Below are positions 13,429 to 26,780 of a stretch of 60,756 nucleotides of DNA, piece by piece. The notes below the pieces were generated by a model that was not told the DNA's origin, did no database searches, and saw only the letters and a list, made by a program, of their open reading frames with translations. The stretch is from Intoshia linei (lineage: Eukaryota > Orthonectida > Rhopaluridae). The stretch is from positions 1 to 60,756 of the forward strand of contig LWCA01000076.1 in the NCBI GenBank assembly GCA_001642005.1. Direction: 5' to 3'. The stretch's first letter is position 1, and each line of letters starts with the position of its first letter. The position numbers were made by a program, and so were the translations under genes.

Positions 13429-13436
13429 AAAAAAAA
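13429..13436 (-). terminator. RNA polymerase III T-run terminator
   Basis: Eight T residues on the minus strand directly follow the tRNA-Lys 3' end, the standard RNA polymerase III stop. Confidence 0.8.
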
Positions 13437-13508
13437 GCCACGTACGGGGATCGAACCCGTGACAACCAGGTTAAAAGCCTGATGCTCTACCGACTGAGCT
13501 AACATGGC
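13437..13508 (-). tRNA. tRNA-Lys (anticodon UUU)
   Basis: Minus-strand cloverleaf of 72 nt, without discriminator and CCA. The 7-bp acceptor stem is GCCATGT/ACGTGGC with one G-T pair. The D arm (GCTCAGTCGGTAGAGC), anticodon stem-loop TCAGG-CTTTTAA-CCTGG, 5-nt variable loop and T arm ACGGG-TTCGATC-CCCGT are all in place. The loop puts TTT at positions 34-36, so it reads Lys AAA/AAG. A box and B box are intact and there is no intron. Confidence 0.95.
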
Positions 13509-13780
13509 GATATCGCTCGCAATAAAATGAATCTTTTAAAATAATTGCACACGCATATTTATAATTATTTTGGTTACTAATAGTTTAATTAGTGTATTCC
13601 AATTGTTACTTATTTTAACCCACTTTCATTAATATTTTACGTAATATTTGATAAAATAAAGTTTTGTATAAATAGACAACTGTTAAAAAGAAATATTGAT
13701 TAATAGATAAATATTTTTAAGCGAATGCTAATTTGATACACATTATTGATATTTTCAAGATAACATTAATTTCATCTCAA
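13509..13780. other. Intergenic, no gene seen
   Basis: Short spacer between the divergent tRNA-Lys and ERK genes. The ERK promoter should be here, but no element was recognised. Confidence 0.4.
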
Positions 13781-15820
<2,040 letters not shown>

Positions 15821-16386
15821 TTATATATCCAGTTTTCCTAATTTGAAATTAAATTATTTATTTTGATATTATTTGATAGTAATCTTTGGAACGTTTTTAA
15901 AGGGTTTTTAATATTGTTTTTATTTGATAAACAAAACTTTCGTCTTAAATTAGTTCTTCTTAACCGGTGCATAATCGATTTTTGGGCGCAAAAGGCACAT
16001 TTTCTGTTTTTATCAATTAGGTTAATAAATTAATGAGTTGATTAAAAAAAGTTACAAGATTATTAGTGATAATTTTCGAATCTACAGAATATGACAAAAA
16101 TGTGTAATACAGGGTAATTCTTATTTAAGGAATTCTTTGCAAACTGGAAAAAATTCCTAATTATCAGAATGTAATTTTTAGATAATTATTAATGTTTTCT
16201 ATTGATAAATCTTTGTATTTTCTTAAATTAATCTCTTTTGGAAACACCCTAATGGGCACGTATAGAAAAATGTGATGGTTTTTTGGGGGATACCTGAAAA
16301 TAAAATCTATATATATTTTAATTAATATCATAACCGAGTTACAGTATTTGATGTATTTTATTGGCATATCAGTTTCAATTTAAAAT
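15821..16386. other. Convergent intergenic region, no gene seen
   Basis: Lies between the 3' ends of the ERK (+) and guanylyl cyclase-like (-) genes. 'tacagggtaat' near 16110 and 'aaacaccctaat' near 16242 look like facing ends of a short degraded element. No transcript unit was recognised. Confidence 0.4.
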
Positions 16387-18624
16387 TTAATTGGTATTTT
16401 TATGTTTAAGCCACCAAGTGGTCATTTCACCTTTTCCTTTAATTGCTACTACATTTTTGGTAAAATTAAAATTTGACGTGATATTTTGATTTTGATTTTG
16501 AATAAATCTATACATGTCATCAGTAATCAAACAAGTTTTTGAATTTTTTGGACATTTGGAGAGCATACGCGAAGCAACATTAACAGTATCACCGTAAACT
16601 GAAAATCTACAATTAAATTTCCCTATAGCTGAAGCAGAAACCGGTCCAATATTGATACCAATAGATATATTGAGGTTGTCCTTATGAATCCTTTCAATGG
16701 CATCAAAAATTGAACTATGAGTGTTGGATTCATTCCAAAGTCCACTAATAATCAAAACATAATTGTCAAAAGAGTCTAAAGCGGTTAATTTTAATTCTTG
16801 GAGTATTATGAGTGAATTTGAAATATCATTAATAATTTCGTTGTACATTTCGATAGATTCTTCTTTTGATTGATATTCACTTTTTCTGTCTATTCTTGCA
16901 AAAACGACTAAAACATCATCTCGATTTTCAGTTATTTCTTCGTCTTGACCGGCAAAAATCTTCATTATAATTCTGTTTGGTAAAAATTTGTCGAGTTTTT
17001 CATACAAATGTGTCATTTGTAAATTTTTAGCAGTAATCATATTTTCAGCAGAAGTTGTATATTTTTTGCACATGTACATGATTCTGTAATGTTGAAAACT
17101 AACATTACCATCTGAATCTTTTAGTATCTTTACTATTTCTAGTGCATTTATTTTACTATGATAAATTTCATAAATTACCTTTTGCATAGTTTCTTTTATC
17201 GTGGGTGAAGTAAAGTCAACATGTTTAAATTTTTTTAAATTTTCAGATTTTTCAATTTCTATTGTATTATTTTTTTTTATTTTTTTATTTGTCCAAATTT
17301 TATAAACTATACGGGAATATTGTATCAAATCCATGCAACACGTTTGTTTAACTTTAAATTCATTTATTTTTGATTTTTTGCGACAAAAATTTAAAGTGAA
17401 CCCATCAAGTTTAATCAACCAATCGTTGCCCAAAAAACAATTTTCAGTAGATAAATTTTCATGAAATATTCCAAGTTTATGCAAATAAGCTAAACCAGAT
17501 ATTATATCAAAGCAGAATGAAAATTTGAATAAATAATCTATTTTAACATTGTCTTGTTTTAAAAGTTGAGATAAATTTCCATATTTGCAGTATTGACTAC
17601 AAACATAAATGCAGGCATCTTGTTTAACGCAAAATAATCCTTTAAATTTGACCAAATTTTCATGGTTTAATTTTAAAATTTGTTTAATTTCATATTTTAA
17701 TCTAAGGCTGTTTATTTTTAATGGACCGTTCATTTTTATTTTTTCTACCAAAACATTACAGGGTTTGGGAATTAAACTATAATTCGAATTTTCGATGCAG
17801 TATTTTGAAAAATTTGAAAATATTAAATTTTGAAAATTTGTATCCTTTATATACCATTCAATTTCAGAATAATTTTTATAAAATTTTAAAAGTATTTTTA
17901 CCAACAATCGTACAACAAAGAGAAATATCAAAATTACTATCATTATTAGGATAATAAATAAAATTGTATGCCAGCTACATTTTCCACAGTCTATTGCACA
18001 ATTTGAACAAGTTTCAGTGACGGAATCACATCGATCATTTCCACAATACTCTCGTTGTCTTATAATCACTAATCTTCCAATTATGTTGTAGTTTGCATTC
18101 ACTTGAACGCAAATTCCTATAAATGCATATGTTGGTTCAAATAAATTATTCAAAGTATAATTAATGACAAAATTTTGTTTTTTCAATAGTACACTTGATA
18201 TTACCTCTCTTTTTGACCACATGAAATTTTTGTTTGTATAAAAACTGTTTATGTTCATATTCATTTTTAGTTTTTTTTTAGAATAGCTACATAACTGTAG
18301 CAAATTTTTAAATTTCTCGTTTTTGATTGAAAAAAAAATTTCTTTTGATATACTTAATGAACAAGAAAATCCATTTATTTTAATCTTATCAGTTAAAGAC
18401 ATATTGGATGGTTTGAAATATAGAGATGTTGTAACCTTTTCAAATACCACTAAATCATAATTTGGTTGGACTATCCATTCAATGGTTGGTAAATTTAAAT
18501 TGTCAATATCAATATTATTAATAATATTATTGGTTGTATGATTCCAATTAAATGCATACGTTTTAAAATATTTATCACTTTTTATTGTAATTATTTCCAT
18601 TAATAACATTGTAATTATCAGCAT
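16387..18624 (-). CDS. Receptor guanylyl cyclase-like protein, single exon, core motif lost
   Basis: Uninterrupted 745-codon frame, ATG at 18624. Order: short extracellular part with a Cys cluster (C194 to C216, pattern CG...C....ETC..C..DCG.C), membrane helix about 219-247, kinase-homology domain about 270-505, linker helix with YEKLDKFLPN, and cyclase domain about 560-740. The kinase domain is a pseudokinase: HRD is HEN (388-390), DFG is DGF (407-409), and no VAIK lysine is evident. The cyclase keeps GINIGPVSASAIG and YGDTVNVASRM with the catalytic Asn682 and Arg686. However, the first metal site, normally FSDIVGFT, reads FARIDRK (Arg577 in place of Asp). The second metal Asp may be Asp620, displaced by one residue. 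It is probably a poor or dead enzyme, or works as a dimer partner. The extracellular part, about 217 residues, is half the usual size. No introns, unlike most neighbours. Confidence 0.82.
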   Translation of the reverse strand: MLIITMLLMEIITIKSDKYFKTYAFNWNHTTNNIINNIDIDNLNLPTIEWIVQPNYDLVVFEKVTTSLYFKPSNMSLTDKIKINGFSCSLSISKEIFFSIKNEKFKNLLQLCSYSKKKLKMNMNINSFYTNKNFMWSKREVISSVLLKKQNFVINYTLNNLFEPTYAFIGICVQVNANYNIIGRLVIIRQREYCGNDRCDSVTETCSNCAIDCGKCSWHTILFIILIMIVILIFLFVVRLLVKILLKFYKNYSEIEWYIKDTNFQNLIFSNFSKYCIENSNYSLIPKPCNVLVEKIKMNGPLKINSLRLKYEIKQILKLNHENLVKFKGLFCVKQDACIYVCSQYCKYGNLSQLLKQDNVKIDYLFKFSFCFDIISGLAYLHKLGIFHENLSTENCFLGNDWLIKLDGFTLNFCRKKSKINEFKVKQTCCMDLIQYSRIVYKIWTNKKIKKNNTIEIEKSENLKKFKHVDFTSPTIKETMQKVIYEIYHSKINALEIVKILKDSDGNVSFQHYRIMYMCKKYTTSAENMITAKNLQMTHLYEKLDKFLPNRIIMKIFAGQDEEITENRDDVLVVFARIDRKSEYQSKEESIEMYNEIINDISNSLIILQELKLTALDSFDNYVLIISGLWNESNTHSSIFDAIERIHKDNLNISIGINIGPVSASAIGKFNCRFSVYGDTVNVASRMLSKCPKNSKTCLITDDMYRFIQNQNQNITSNFNFTKNVVAIKGKGEMTTWWLKHKNTN

Positions 18625-18863
18625 TTTTATTTTAAATTGCGTTATTTTTGTTTGAAACGCATATTGAAGTAGAAATATTTCTTTTACTTTTCATTTTAAC
18701 ATTTATGAAGCAACAGGTAACATTACAAAAAACTTAAATTATCTTATTGATGAATTAATGAATATGAAGCCTACATCAACGCAGAACAAAAGAAACTTTT
18801 CGATAAGACTTAGCAGAAGAGATAATTTCTGTCTTAAGGTGTTCAAAGGAAAGTCCTGATGAT

Positions 18864-19223
18864 TTGATTGATAATGAGGAAATTAAAGACTCTCAACAAT
18901 TTGAAATTAAGGGATGTGTCTTCACCAATCAGAAGGTTGAATTTGAACCACTTAACGAAGAAAGAAGCGTAGATGATCAAATTGAGGCTGATAAAACACT
19001 TCAAAGTGAAGATGTATCTGACTCTGAAAAGATGGAAACGGAACAAGATGAAGACGTTTCTGAAAAAATTAATGAAAATGCATGTACAAATAACGTAACA
19101 GAAAATACAACTACAAATAACAAGGATGAGAATCAAAATACCACTACAAATAACGAGGTGAATGAAGATATATCTCCAGAGAAGGAAAATAAAGACAGTG
19201 CCAGTGACGACATCACTATATAA
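18864..19223 (+). CDS. Acidic low-complexity reading frame, unknown
   Basis: About 120 codons rich in Glu, Asp, Asn and Ser with two near-identical TTTNN blocks (ENTTTNNKDEN, NTTTNNEVNE). The frame stays open upstream to about 18800 and probably joins earlier exons: a Met frame near 18704 (MKQQ) is followed by a plausible GT donor, and two AG sites occur near 18782 and 18814, but phase could not be settled. I do not recognise a family. The stop codon lies at the junction with Helitron sequence (19222 on), so the original C terminus may have been lost. Its start is divergent from, and within 80 bases of, the cyclase-like gene start, so a shared promoter is possible. Confidence 0.4.
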   Translation: MIDNEEIKDSQQFEIKGCVFTNQKVEFEPLNEERSVDDQIEADKTLQSEDVSDSEKMETEQDEDVSEKINENACTNNVTENTTTNNKDENQNTTTNNEVNEDISPEKENKDSASDDITI

Positions 19224-19510
19224 AGTGATTCCTTCACGGTTAAAAAAGCACTTTAGTATTCATTTCTTATTATTTCCAAATTATTTTATTAACAAATATG
19301 TAAAACAAAAAATTTTAAATAATTAACGGATTATACACTCATTCTCTCTAATAATTAAAAAAATGGGATAACAAAATTGTTTATAAAATTATTTAAACAA
19401 ATGTTAACAAAATAAAATTAAGTGGGAATAATTCACTTTAAATTAAAAGGTAGTGTGAAATGGTAAAAAAAGTTTAGGAACACTTCCATTAAAGCAGGAA
19501 TCCCAACCTA
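19222..19510 (+). mobile_element. Helitron 3'-side fragment
   Basis: It begins with 'aagtgattccttcacggtt', matching the 'aagtgacgacttcacggtc' block of complete elements. It continues through 'cactcattctctctaata', 'aaaattaagtgggaataattc' and 'aggaatcccaacc', as in 27380-27560 and 49710-49880. The terminal hairpin and CTAG are absent. Confidence 0.65.
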
Positions 19511-19989
19511 TCAATCGTCAAAATGAAAAAATTAGAATTAATATTTTATGTTAACAACACTCGTCATTAAAATCATCTCTATTTTAGACAATTTATTTTA
19601 ATATTTATAAAATTTAATTGTATTTATATGTACATTATACATGTATTGTTAAAAAGTAATTCATTATATGTGGAATGGGTACCTGAACTTTTCTTATGTA
19701 AATCTTACTTACTAATATTATTATGATATACCTGCTACATTAAATTATATCATTTGGATTAGTCCACTATTTCTTATACTAGGTTTTCCAGGTAATTTTC
19801 AAATATACAGAGAAAGTGCTTTGAATTATTCGAAATTTTAATTTTTATGTTTTCTACAATCATACCTTTTAATTTTTAACATTGTTTCCGAACAGAAACA
19901 TTTTTCTAGTCAATGTATTAGTAGATCGTCACTGATTGAAAAATTTTTAAGTCGATCGCATCAGAAAAGGTTGGCCACCCCTTAGTAGC

Positions 19990-20540
19990 GGATCTAGGTG
20001 GGGTGCAGTGGCGGCGTGTTTTTATGAAAAATTGCGTAGCAATGAAAAAAATCAGAAGGAATCAATTATATAGATTTCCACCCATATCACTTTATCGGAA
20101 ATTTGTAGAAGTTCAATTATATAATTATAATTATTATTAATAGAAGTATAATTATTTACTTTTTCATTTTAATCCAACATTTGAAAAATATTCGTTGATA
20201 ATACATATGTATATTAAAAATTATTTTTCACCGGGAATGCGTAGGTTTCTGAGGATGAAATTTTGTATTTATATCAACTGGAGTAAGCTGTATCAGAATA
20301 ATCTTTTTTTTAATTGTAGGACTGTTAATTATTTCAAATTTTTTGTTTTAATAAAATAGCTTCAAATTAAAAAAAATGAATACTAAAGTACTTTTTTGAT
20401 TATGAAGGCGTCACTTTATCAGATTGAAATTTTACGTGTATGTTAACAGGATATAACTGTATTATCTTTAATTTTTTAAATTCTAGGGCTGTTTTCATAA
20501 TTTAAAAAAAGGTAATTTGGGTTTTTGATCGTGAAAATTA
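19990..20540 (-). mobile_element. Helitron internal fragment, antisense
   Basis: Inverse of the family interior: 'attgcgtagcaatg' (20030), 'tgtatttatatcaactgg' (20263), 'gaaggcgtcactttatcag' (20405) and the reverse of the 'gggccaaaac' block near 20525. No terminus is recognisable. The flanking stretch 19511-19989 has no gene. Confidence 0.65.
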
Positions 20541-21013
20541 TCTTTTTTGAGGTTACCATTTATGATAATGCTTATGAATTTAAATACCATCCCAGAATTT
20601 ATGTTGTATAAACTTCTAGGACTTTCTTAATTTTTACAAAAAAAAGTAATTTGTGGTTTTGGCCATGATTTTGTATTTGAAAATAATCATAATATTAATG
20701 AATTTATAAGTTTTTATTAGAATTTTATTTTATAATTCTAGGTGGGGTTTGAATTGGGGAATTACAATTGGGGTTTTTCACTATAAAGGACTCAATAACG
20801 GAAATTGAAATTTGCGATAAAAAATCACTATAGAAAAACTGTATTAGAAATATGGAATTTGTAAAACTAGAAGCCTCTTACGTTCCTAAATAAACGAGAA
20901 CAAACAAATAAATATACAGACATACATTTTAAACTATTTTACTTTATATAAAGTAAGGATTTGTAAATTTATTTATTTTTATGTTGTGAATAGTATATAT
21001 TTTTATGCAATTT
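20541..21013. other. No gene seen; further Helitron-like words
   Basis: Contains scattered, diverged Helitron-interior words ('gtggttttggccatg', 'tttttcactataaagga'). No exon or RNA was recognised. Confidence 0.35.
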
Positions 21014-24000
21014 TTATTGTATTGGTGCAACTTTGTTGTTTTGAAAATATTTTGGAAATTTATATGTTTCGTAATAATCTCGCTGAATGTTAGTTATATC
21101 ATTAAGCACTATACAAAGTATTATTACTGCAACAATAGAAAAATAAATCATGATAATATGAAATCCATAGGCTGCTTCTTTTTGGTTGATTTGCATCAAT
21201 TTTTCAAACGATAAAATATCTAAATTTGATAATTATAATTATCTAAATATTAAAAAACTAATATTATATTGATATTACCTTCACAATTCAGCAAACCAGG
21301 CACCCAAGTGACATTAATAGAGCATGTACTTACTCTAACGAGTTAATTAATTGGTTGCATTAAAACGTGCCTCTTAAATTCAAATTTACTATCATTTTTA
21401 CATTTATATTCTACGATTGACGTATATGAAGAGTTGGTACTATTATAAGTTATTTCTTTATTTCAAAATGGAATTAAAAGACATTTGATTACTAAAAATA
21501 TAGATTTGATTAGAAAATAATTTACCTGAACAATCGAAATTTTTCAAATTAACCAAACTTTTATTACAAGTAATATCGAACCAAGAAATTATATTTTTTA
21601 CTGGTGCGCATTTGATAGTAATGCTTCTATAATTTTTATAGAAGCCATAGCCTAGTGGGCATGTTAACATAATTTTAGAATAAATGTCCATTTTATCCAA
21701 TAAATATCGATGCAATTCTATGCGATTACATGTGGTTTCTAAGTATTAATTAAATTTTTTATATTGCAAATGAACTGTAGCATTTCAAATCTTTTACAGC
21801 TATGTTTCCACTAATGTCACATTTTTTGTATATCATTGCATCATCAGTATAAGCAATTTTTGTGTTTAATCTATAATTTCTATTGCAAGAAATTGGTATT
21901 TTTTCATCATAATAATAAATTCCAGTTATTATATCCATATTTACATTTACTAACCAGACATACAGCGTTTTCGTATCGCATAATATAGCTAAATTAATTT
22001 AAACATATTAAAATTTATAATATTAGTTTTTCGGGTTCGTAATAAACCCTTAAAAACGTTTATTAAACTTATATACAGTCCATTCTCTATAATTTAAAAT
22101 ACATAATATTTCAATTCACATTGTTTAAACATAATAATTTTGCTTCATAATGTTTATATGTTAAAAAAGTATATAATATTAAAATGTTCTGCATTTTGAA
22201 AAAAGCATTTTACATATTTATACAATAATAATTATAATATCATAAAAATTTAAACTGTTCGATTTTCTAATTTTAAAATTAAATACACTAATAGACAATT
22301 TCCAACTTTTTGTTGTGCACCCAGACAAAATTAATATCATATGAAAGGTAATTTTAAGAATGAGATATATCATCACCAAAATCTAAATGCAGTTTTTGAA
22401 TAAATCGACAAAACGTAAATGGTTAATTTTTTAAAAAATATATCAAAAACCTAAAACTTTGATTCTCTGTTTCAGCACTTTATAATTATTATTTTTTGAT
22501 ACAAATTTCATAATAAATACTAAATTAACTATTCTATCGGACTAATTCATCAAAATGTACATATTTTATAATAAATTTTTAGAAAAATTTTAAAACATTA
22601 TACAAAACTTCGAAAACACATCGAAAGGTTCCATATGTAGTTGACAATATATGGCACTATCGAATCACATTGAAAATAAACTATAATCCTTACTTCTATA
22701 ATATGCTACGTCTTAGAATTTTATAAAAACCACATTTCAATTACAATTTTTTCCAGATGATTATAAGATAAATTTCAACCTCCCAATCTCACATCTTACG
22801 GGTCAAAAACCCTAATTTTCCTTTTTTTCCCTATTAAAATTATAAATATTATCATAAATTTAAATTTCAAAAAAATATATCTTTAGGACCAAAAACCTAA
22901 TTTACCTTTTTTTTAAATGAAAACAGTCCTAGAATTTAAAAAAATCTGTTTAAATTTAAATAAAAATGAGCCCTCAGTAGAGCTAGATGCTGTTTAAACG
23001 TAGTACATAACAGTCAACCTAGTTTACTTATAAAATAAATGCTTATATTAAAATGTTCCTCAATTTAAACGAAATTAAATTTTTAAAATAAAGAGAATCG
23101 ACTGTAGTACGTTTGCATGATAAAATGTCATATTTATTGGCATATTCCAAAATCCCTTTAAGACAAACAACATGAATGATTTTTTCAGTAGAAACAGTTT
23201 CATCTCTATAAAGAATATAACCATCTCTACAGTATAGAGATATTTCTGTATTTTCTAAAACTAAGTCGGTGGATTTATTCCAAGCTCCTTTCAAATCGAA
23301 TGGTGGGTATGCCATAGCTAAACGTTATAATGTAAACCAACAACTACATAATATATTGGATTATTTATTAATACCGAAACATTCTGTTGCAGTAGCATCC
23401 CATAATCCGCCAGTTATGCACGTAATTATTATTCTTGTAGATCCCAGCTTTGTACGTGTATTATTGATACAGGCAAATATTAAATAGTTTCCTGGTTTAT
23501 AAATATTTTCGTCGTTGACCTCATTATTAATAGATGATTCATATATAACGACTTGTCCTTTTAAAACAGGAATCTTTCCATATTGGCAAACCAACACTAT
23601 CAGCGAGTAAGATATATTATATTAATCATTTCATAAATAATTAAATTTGCATTCGAAGGAAATGTGCAATGAAAATATCACATCTGTAGCATTCTTAACA
23701 TATCGCACCCAAAGACCCTGTTCACCACAATACACAATAATATCATTGTTATAATGACTTTGATAGCCTTTTCTACACTCTATTTTCAAATACGTACCTA
23801 TCGATCTATGAATGGTAGCATTTACATAAGTGGTATTGTAATTTATCATCTTTGTTATTATAGGACACAAAATACCTAAAATTATTTATAAAGAGAACCA
23901 TCACGTCAAATGAAATTGCATTACGTTTACAATGCAAGGTAACGGGGCTCCATTGAAAATTTTCGCATTTAGAATATTCAATATGTCCAAATAAGTGATT

Positions 24001-25269
24001 TGCAATGTATCCTTTTTTATATTTATATTTAATATTGTTTTCGTCAATTTTAATTACAACTGCATTGTTTATCTTTTGATAACTGGGACATTCCACTAAT
24101 AATTTTATATAGTCATGTGAAATGTCAAGCGATTGGGGATTGCATAAATTTCAAAATCAAATGTGGACTGACACAGCATTACATGTATATTAGGTGGTCC
24201 AAAAAAATTTTAAAAAATAATTATTTTTTCGACATTCAGTATTTGCATTAACATTGATAAGTAAAAATATCATGATTCATGGTTTTCTACAATTACACTA
24301 AAATAAAGCTTATAAATGAATCGAAATTGTTCAAGAAAATCGGATGCAGCTTTAAAAGATAGATGTATTATGAAATTTAATCATAATATAGAATAAAATA
24401 TTAAATGGGACCATTCTTGTAAAGCCGTAATTGCTAAATTCACCAATAAATAAATATAGAGCACAAAATAATATACCATCTTGTCCAGAAATACCCTTAA
24501 AATGACCATAACAAAATTTTAACTATTTCAATTAGCATTAAGTTACAGATAAATTAATTATACTACAACTACTACAACTATAAATACCTTACTTGTACTT
24601 AAATTTCAACATATAATGTGATTAAGTCAATATTCACAAAATGTTTAAAATTTTCAGTTTATCCACAATCGTCATTACATATAACTCTTATCTAAATGTA
24701 TAAATCAATTTTTGATTTTTTTTTGATATTGGACCACTCTAATGTACATGCTTATAAACAAGGAATTAAAAGGATTAATTTTTACTTCACCATTTTGAAA
24801 ATTTAATTTAATAATGTAACCAGCCTTATAGTTGAGTTTAAAGTAGTATATTATATTAACATGAATCATTGGAATGTATCTTTACAAATAAAATATGTTT
24901 TCTTGAATGTTTCAATTTTATAATCTGGGCATACTATCGGTATATGAGATTGTTTATAGATATACATTAAACTTTTACAAGCAAGAATCATATATTTAGG
25001 AAGGTTGTTAACTGGCGTAATATTTCCGTCAATTACTGTCGGTAGTTTTTGTGGACACTCCTTAGTAATAGCTAATAAATTTTAAAATGCTTTTCTAGAA
25101 ATTTATTATTTAAAAATACCTCTGCAAGATATTTTAACTCAATAAAATATAGCCTTTATCATCATACTGAATGAATTGTCTGAAAAAACATAGTTATTAA
25201 AACATTCTATTAGAAAGTAGTCAAATATTTTCATCATTATTTCTGCATTTTCTAACTGAATGGATAGTC
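21014..25269 (-). CDS. Sushi (CCP)-repeat membrane protein, possibly decaying
   Basis: A chain of CCP modules (four Cys, Trp before the last), one per exon. Exons read right to left: 25269-25120, 25072-24896, 24095-23931, 23875 to about 23640, 23596-23375, 23317-23111, 21988-21776, 21738-21526, about 21440-21279 and 21219-21014. Nearly all mapped junctions are phase 1, the family's hallmark. The last exon has a single membrane helix (FHIIMIYFSIVAVIILCIV) and a tail of about 30 residues, so it would be a type I surface protein. Two in-frame stops occur: TGA at 25141-25139, exactly where the module's Trp is expected before VKISC, and TAA at 21345-21343 between the second and third Cys. Several modules lack a Cys. 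A complete Helitron sits in the intron at 22687-23022. Function is unknown; sushi proteins act in adhesion or complement-like recognition. The start is not identified. Confidence 0.65.
22687..23022 (+). mobile_element. Complete short Helitron (336 bp)
   Basis: Starts TCCTTACTT.CTATAATATG after a host A (22686) and ends in the hairpin plus CTAG before a host T (23023). It is internally deleted relative to 32207-33267: the 5' block jumps to 'cttagaattttataaa' early, and most of the 3' half is missing. It lies in an intron of the sushi gene on the opposite strand. Confidence 0.85.
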
Positions 25270-26329
25270 CTACAAAATGTATATATAATACATATAACTA
25301 CATACTTTGTGGCTTGACTCTTATATATTACAGTGTTTCACGGTATGTAACTACGAAGAACTTTAGAGTCAAATAAATGTAGTTTTATAAAACATAGACG
25401 ATAGTAAAAAAATTTTTTGATAAAAACTTGTTTTGAAGTGGGGCAAAATAAAATAAGATTTAAACATTTATGTGGTAATAAAGTTCAATTTGGCAAATAA
25501 ATTGTATTATCAATATGTACCATTTCAAATTAAATTATATATCAACGTGAATTTGCAAAATTTTGTAAATTACTGACTTAAAGGAAGTTACGAAGTGAAA
25601 ATTTTTTAACAATTTAATAATAATTATGAATACACAATGTACTATTTTTTAGATGAAATTTCGCTATTACCCATGAAAAATATCAATTAATTAAATGTTA
25701 ATTGAATTGCCTAATTAAATACCTTGAGATAAAGATATAAATTAAGATAATGAGATATATAATTCTGTTCCAAATTTGTACAGATCTCAGAATCAAAATC
25801 TGTTTATATGGTGTCTTGCCGACTTATGTATGACAACAGGTTTTTTCTATTGGTCCATGTTGTTAATATATATATTTTTATTATTTAAATTTAGCCTAGA
25901 TTTCTTTATTTTGAGTTTTAGTCGTGATAAAATTCTTACGAATATTACAATAATACTATACTTTTCATCATAATTAACCTCCATAAAAACCATAAAAATT
26001 GAGTTTTGGTATAATTCAAAATATTGGCCTCATAGCTAAACATGAGGATCAACACCAAAAGACGTTGACCATATATACCGTCAAAAATAAATAATTTCTT
26101 AAATGAAGTTCAGTTTTAATTCATACATAAGATATTTCCATGAGAATATTCAAATGGTGTGCTCCACTTCAATACAATTTTTTATTAAAAAATACTTTCA
26201 CCACGATGATTTTTATAGAAAACTACACGACCTGTACACTAAAGTTGTCGCGATATCTTAAATTTTTCAAAATGTGAAACACCCTAATAGGAATGTGTAA
26301 AATTTATATTTTAGTTTAATTTTAGGTTT
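25270..26329. other. No gene assigned
   Basis: Upstream of the mapped sushi exons. A first exon or promoter could lie here, but none could be justified. A 65-codon frame at 25776-25973 is hydrophobic and AT-driven, and was not accepted. Confidence 0.35.
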
Positions 26330-26480
26330 TAGAAAATTTTTGAACATAATTTGAAGGGGGTTTAAGATTGTTTTTGAACCAAACTTTCAAGAGGGTTTTT
26401 TTTATTTTTTTGAACTAAATTTTCAAGGGGGTTTTTAAGATTTTTTTAAACCAAATTGTAAGGTTGACTTTAAGTTCTGT
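26330..26480. repeat. Short degenerate tandem repeat
   Basis: Three to four imperfect units of about 45-50 nt with the pattern 'tttttgaac.aa.ttt.aa.gggggttt'. A similar array occurs at 55340-55560. Confidence 0.6.
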
Positions 26481-26780
26481 TAAAAAATTATTCCTAAAAA
26501 CTCCCTTTCAAATTTAATTTAAAAAGAATCTAAATTTCTAAAACTTTAATTTAATAAACATTATTTAACATCAACATTGACTCCTAAAAATTGGCATATA
26601 CATACGTATACGTATTAATGATAAAAACATAATTATTGATTGTTATTTTAGATAATATTACGATAAAATTTTATTATAATCATAACGTTCATTAAAATGA
26701 AAAAAACTAAACTTTTAGTGTATTTCCCGCCCTTGAGCACCACTATAACATTATGGTAGACTAATGAAACGAAAAAATTT

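Noticed and set aside
16107-16250. Facing 'acagggt' and 'acaccct' words as a complete element
   Set aside because: Only about seven bases match and the flanks do not repeat; too weak to call.
17721-17954. 77-codon plus-strand frame
   Set aside because: Antisense to the membrane and kinase-homology region of the cyclase-like gene.
21014-25269. An altered nuclear code with TGA as Trp
   Set aside because: The second stop in the same gene is TAA, and the other genes use ordinary TGG for Trp and normal stops, so the genetic code is standard.
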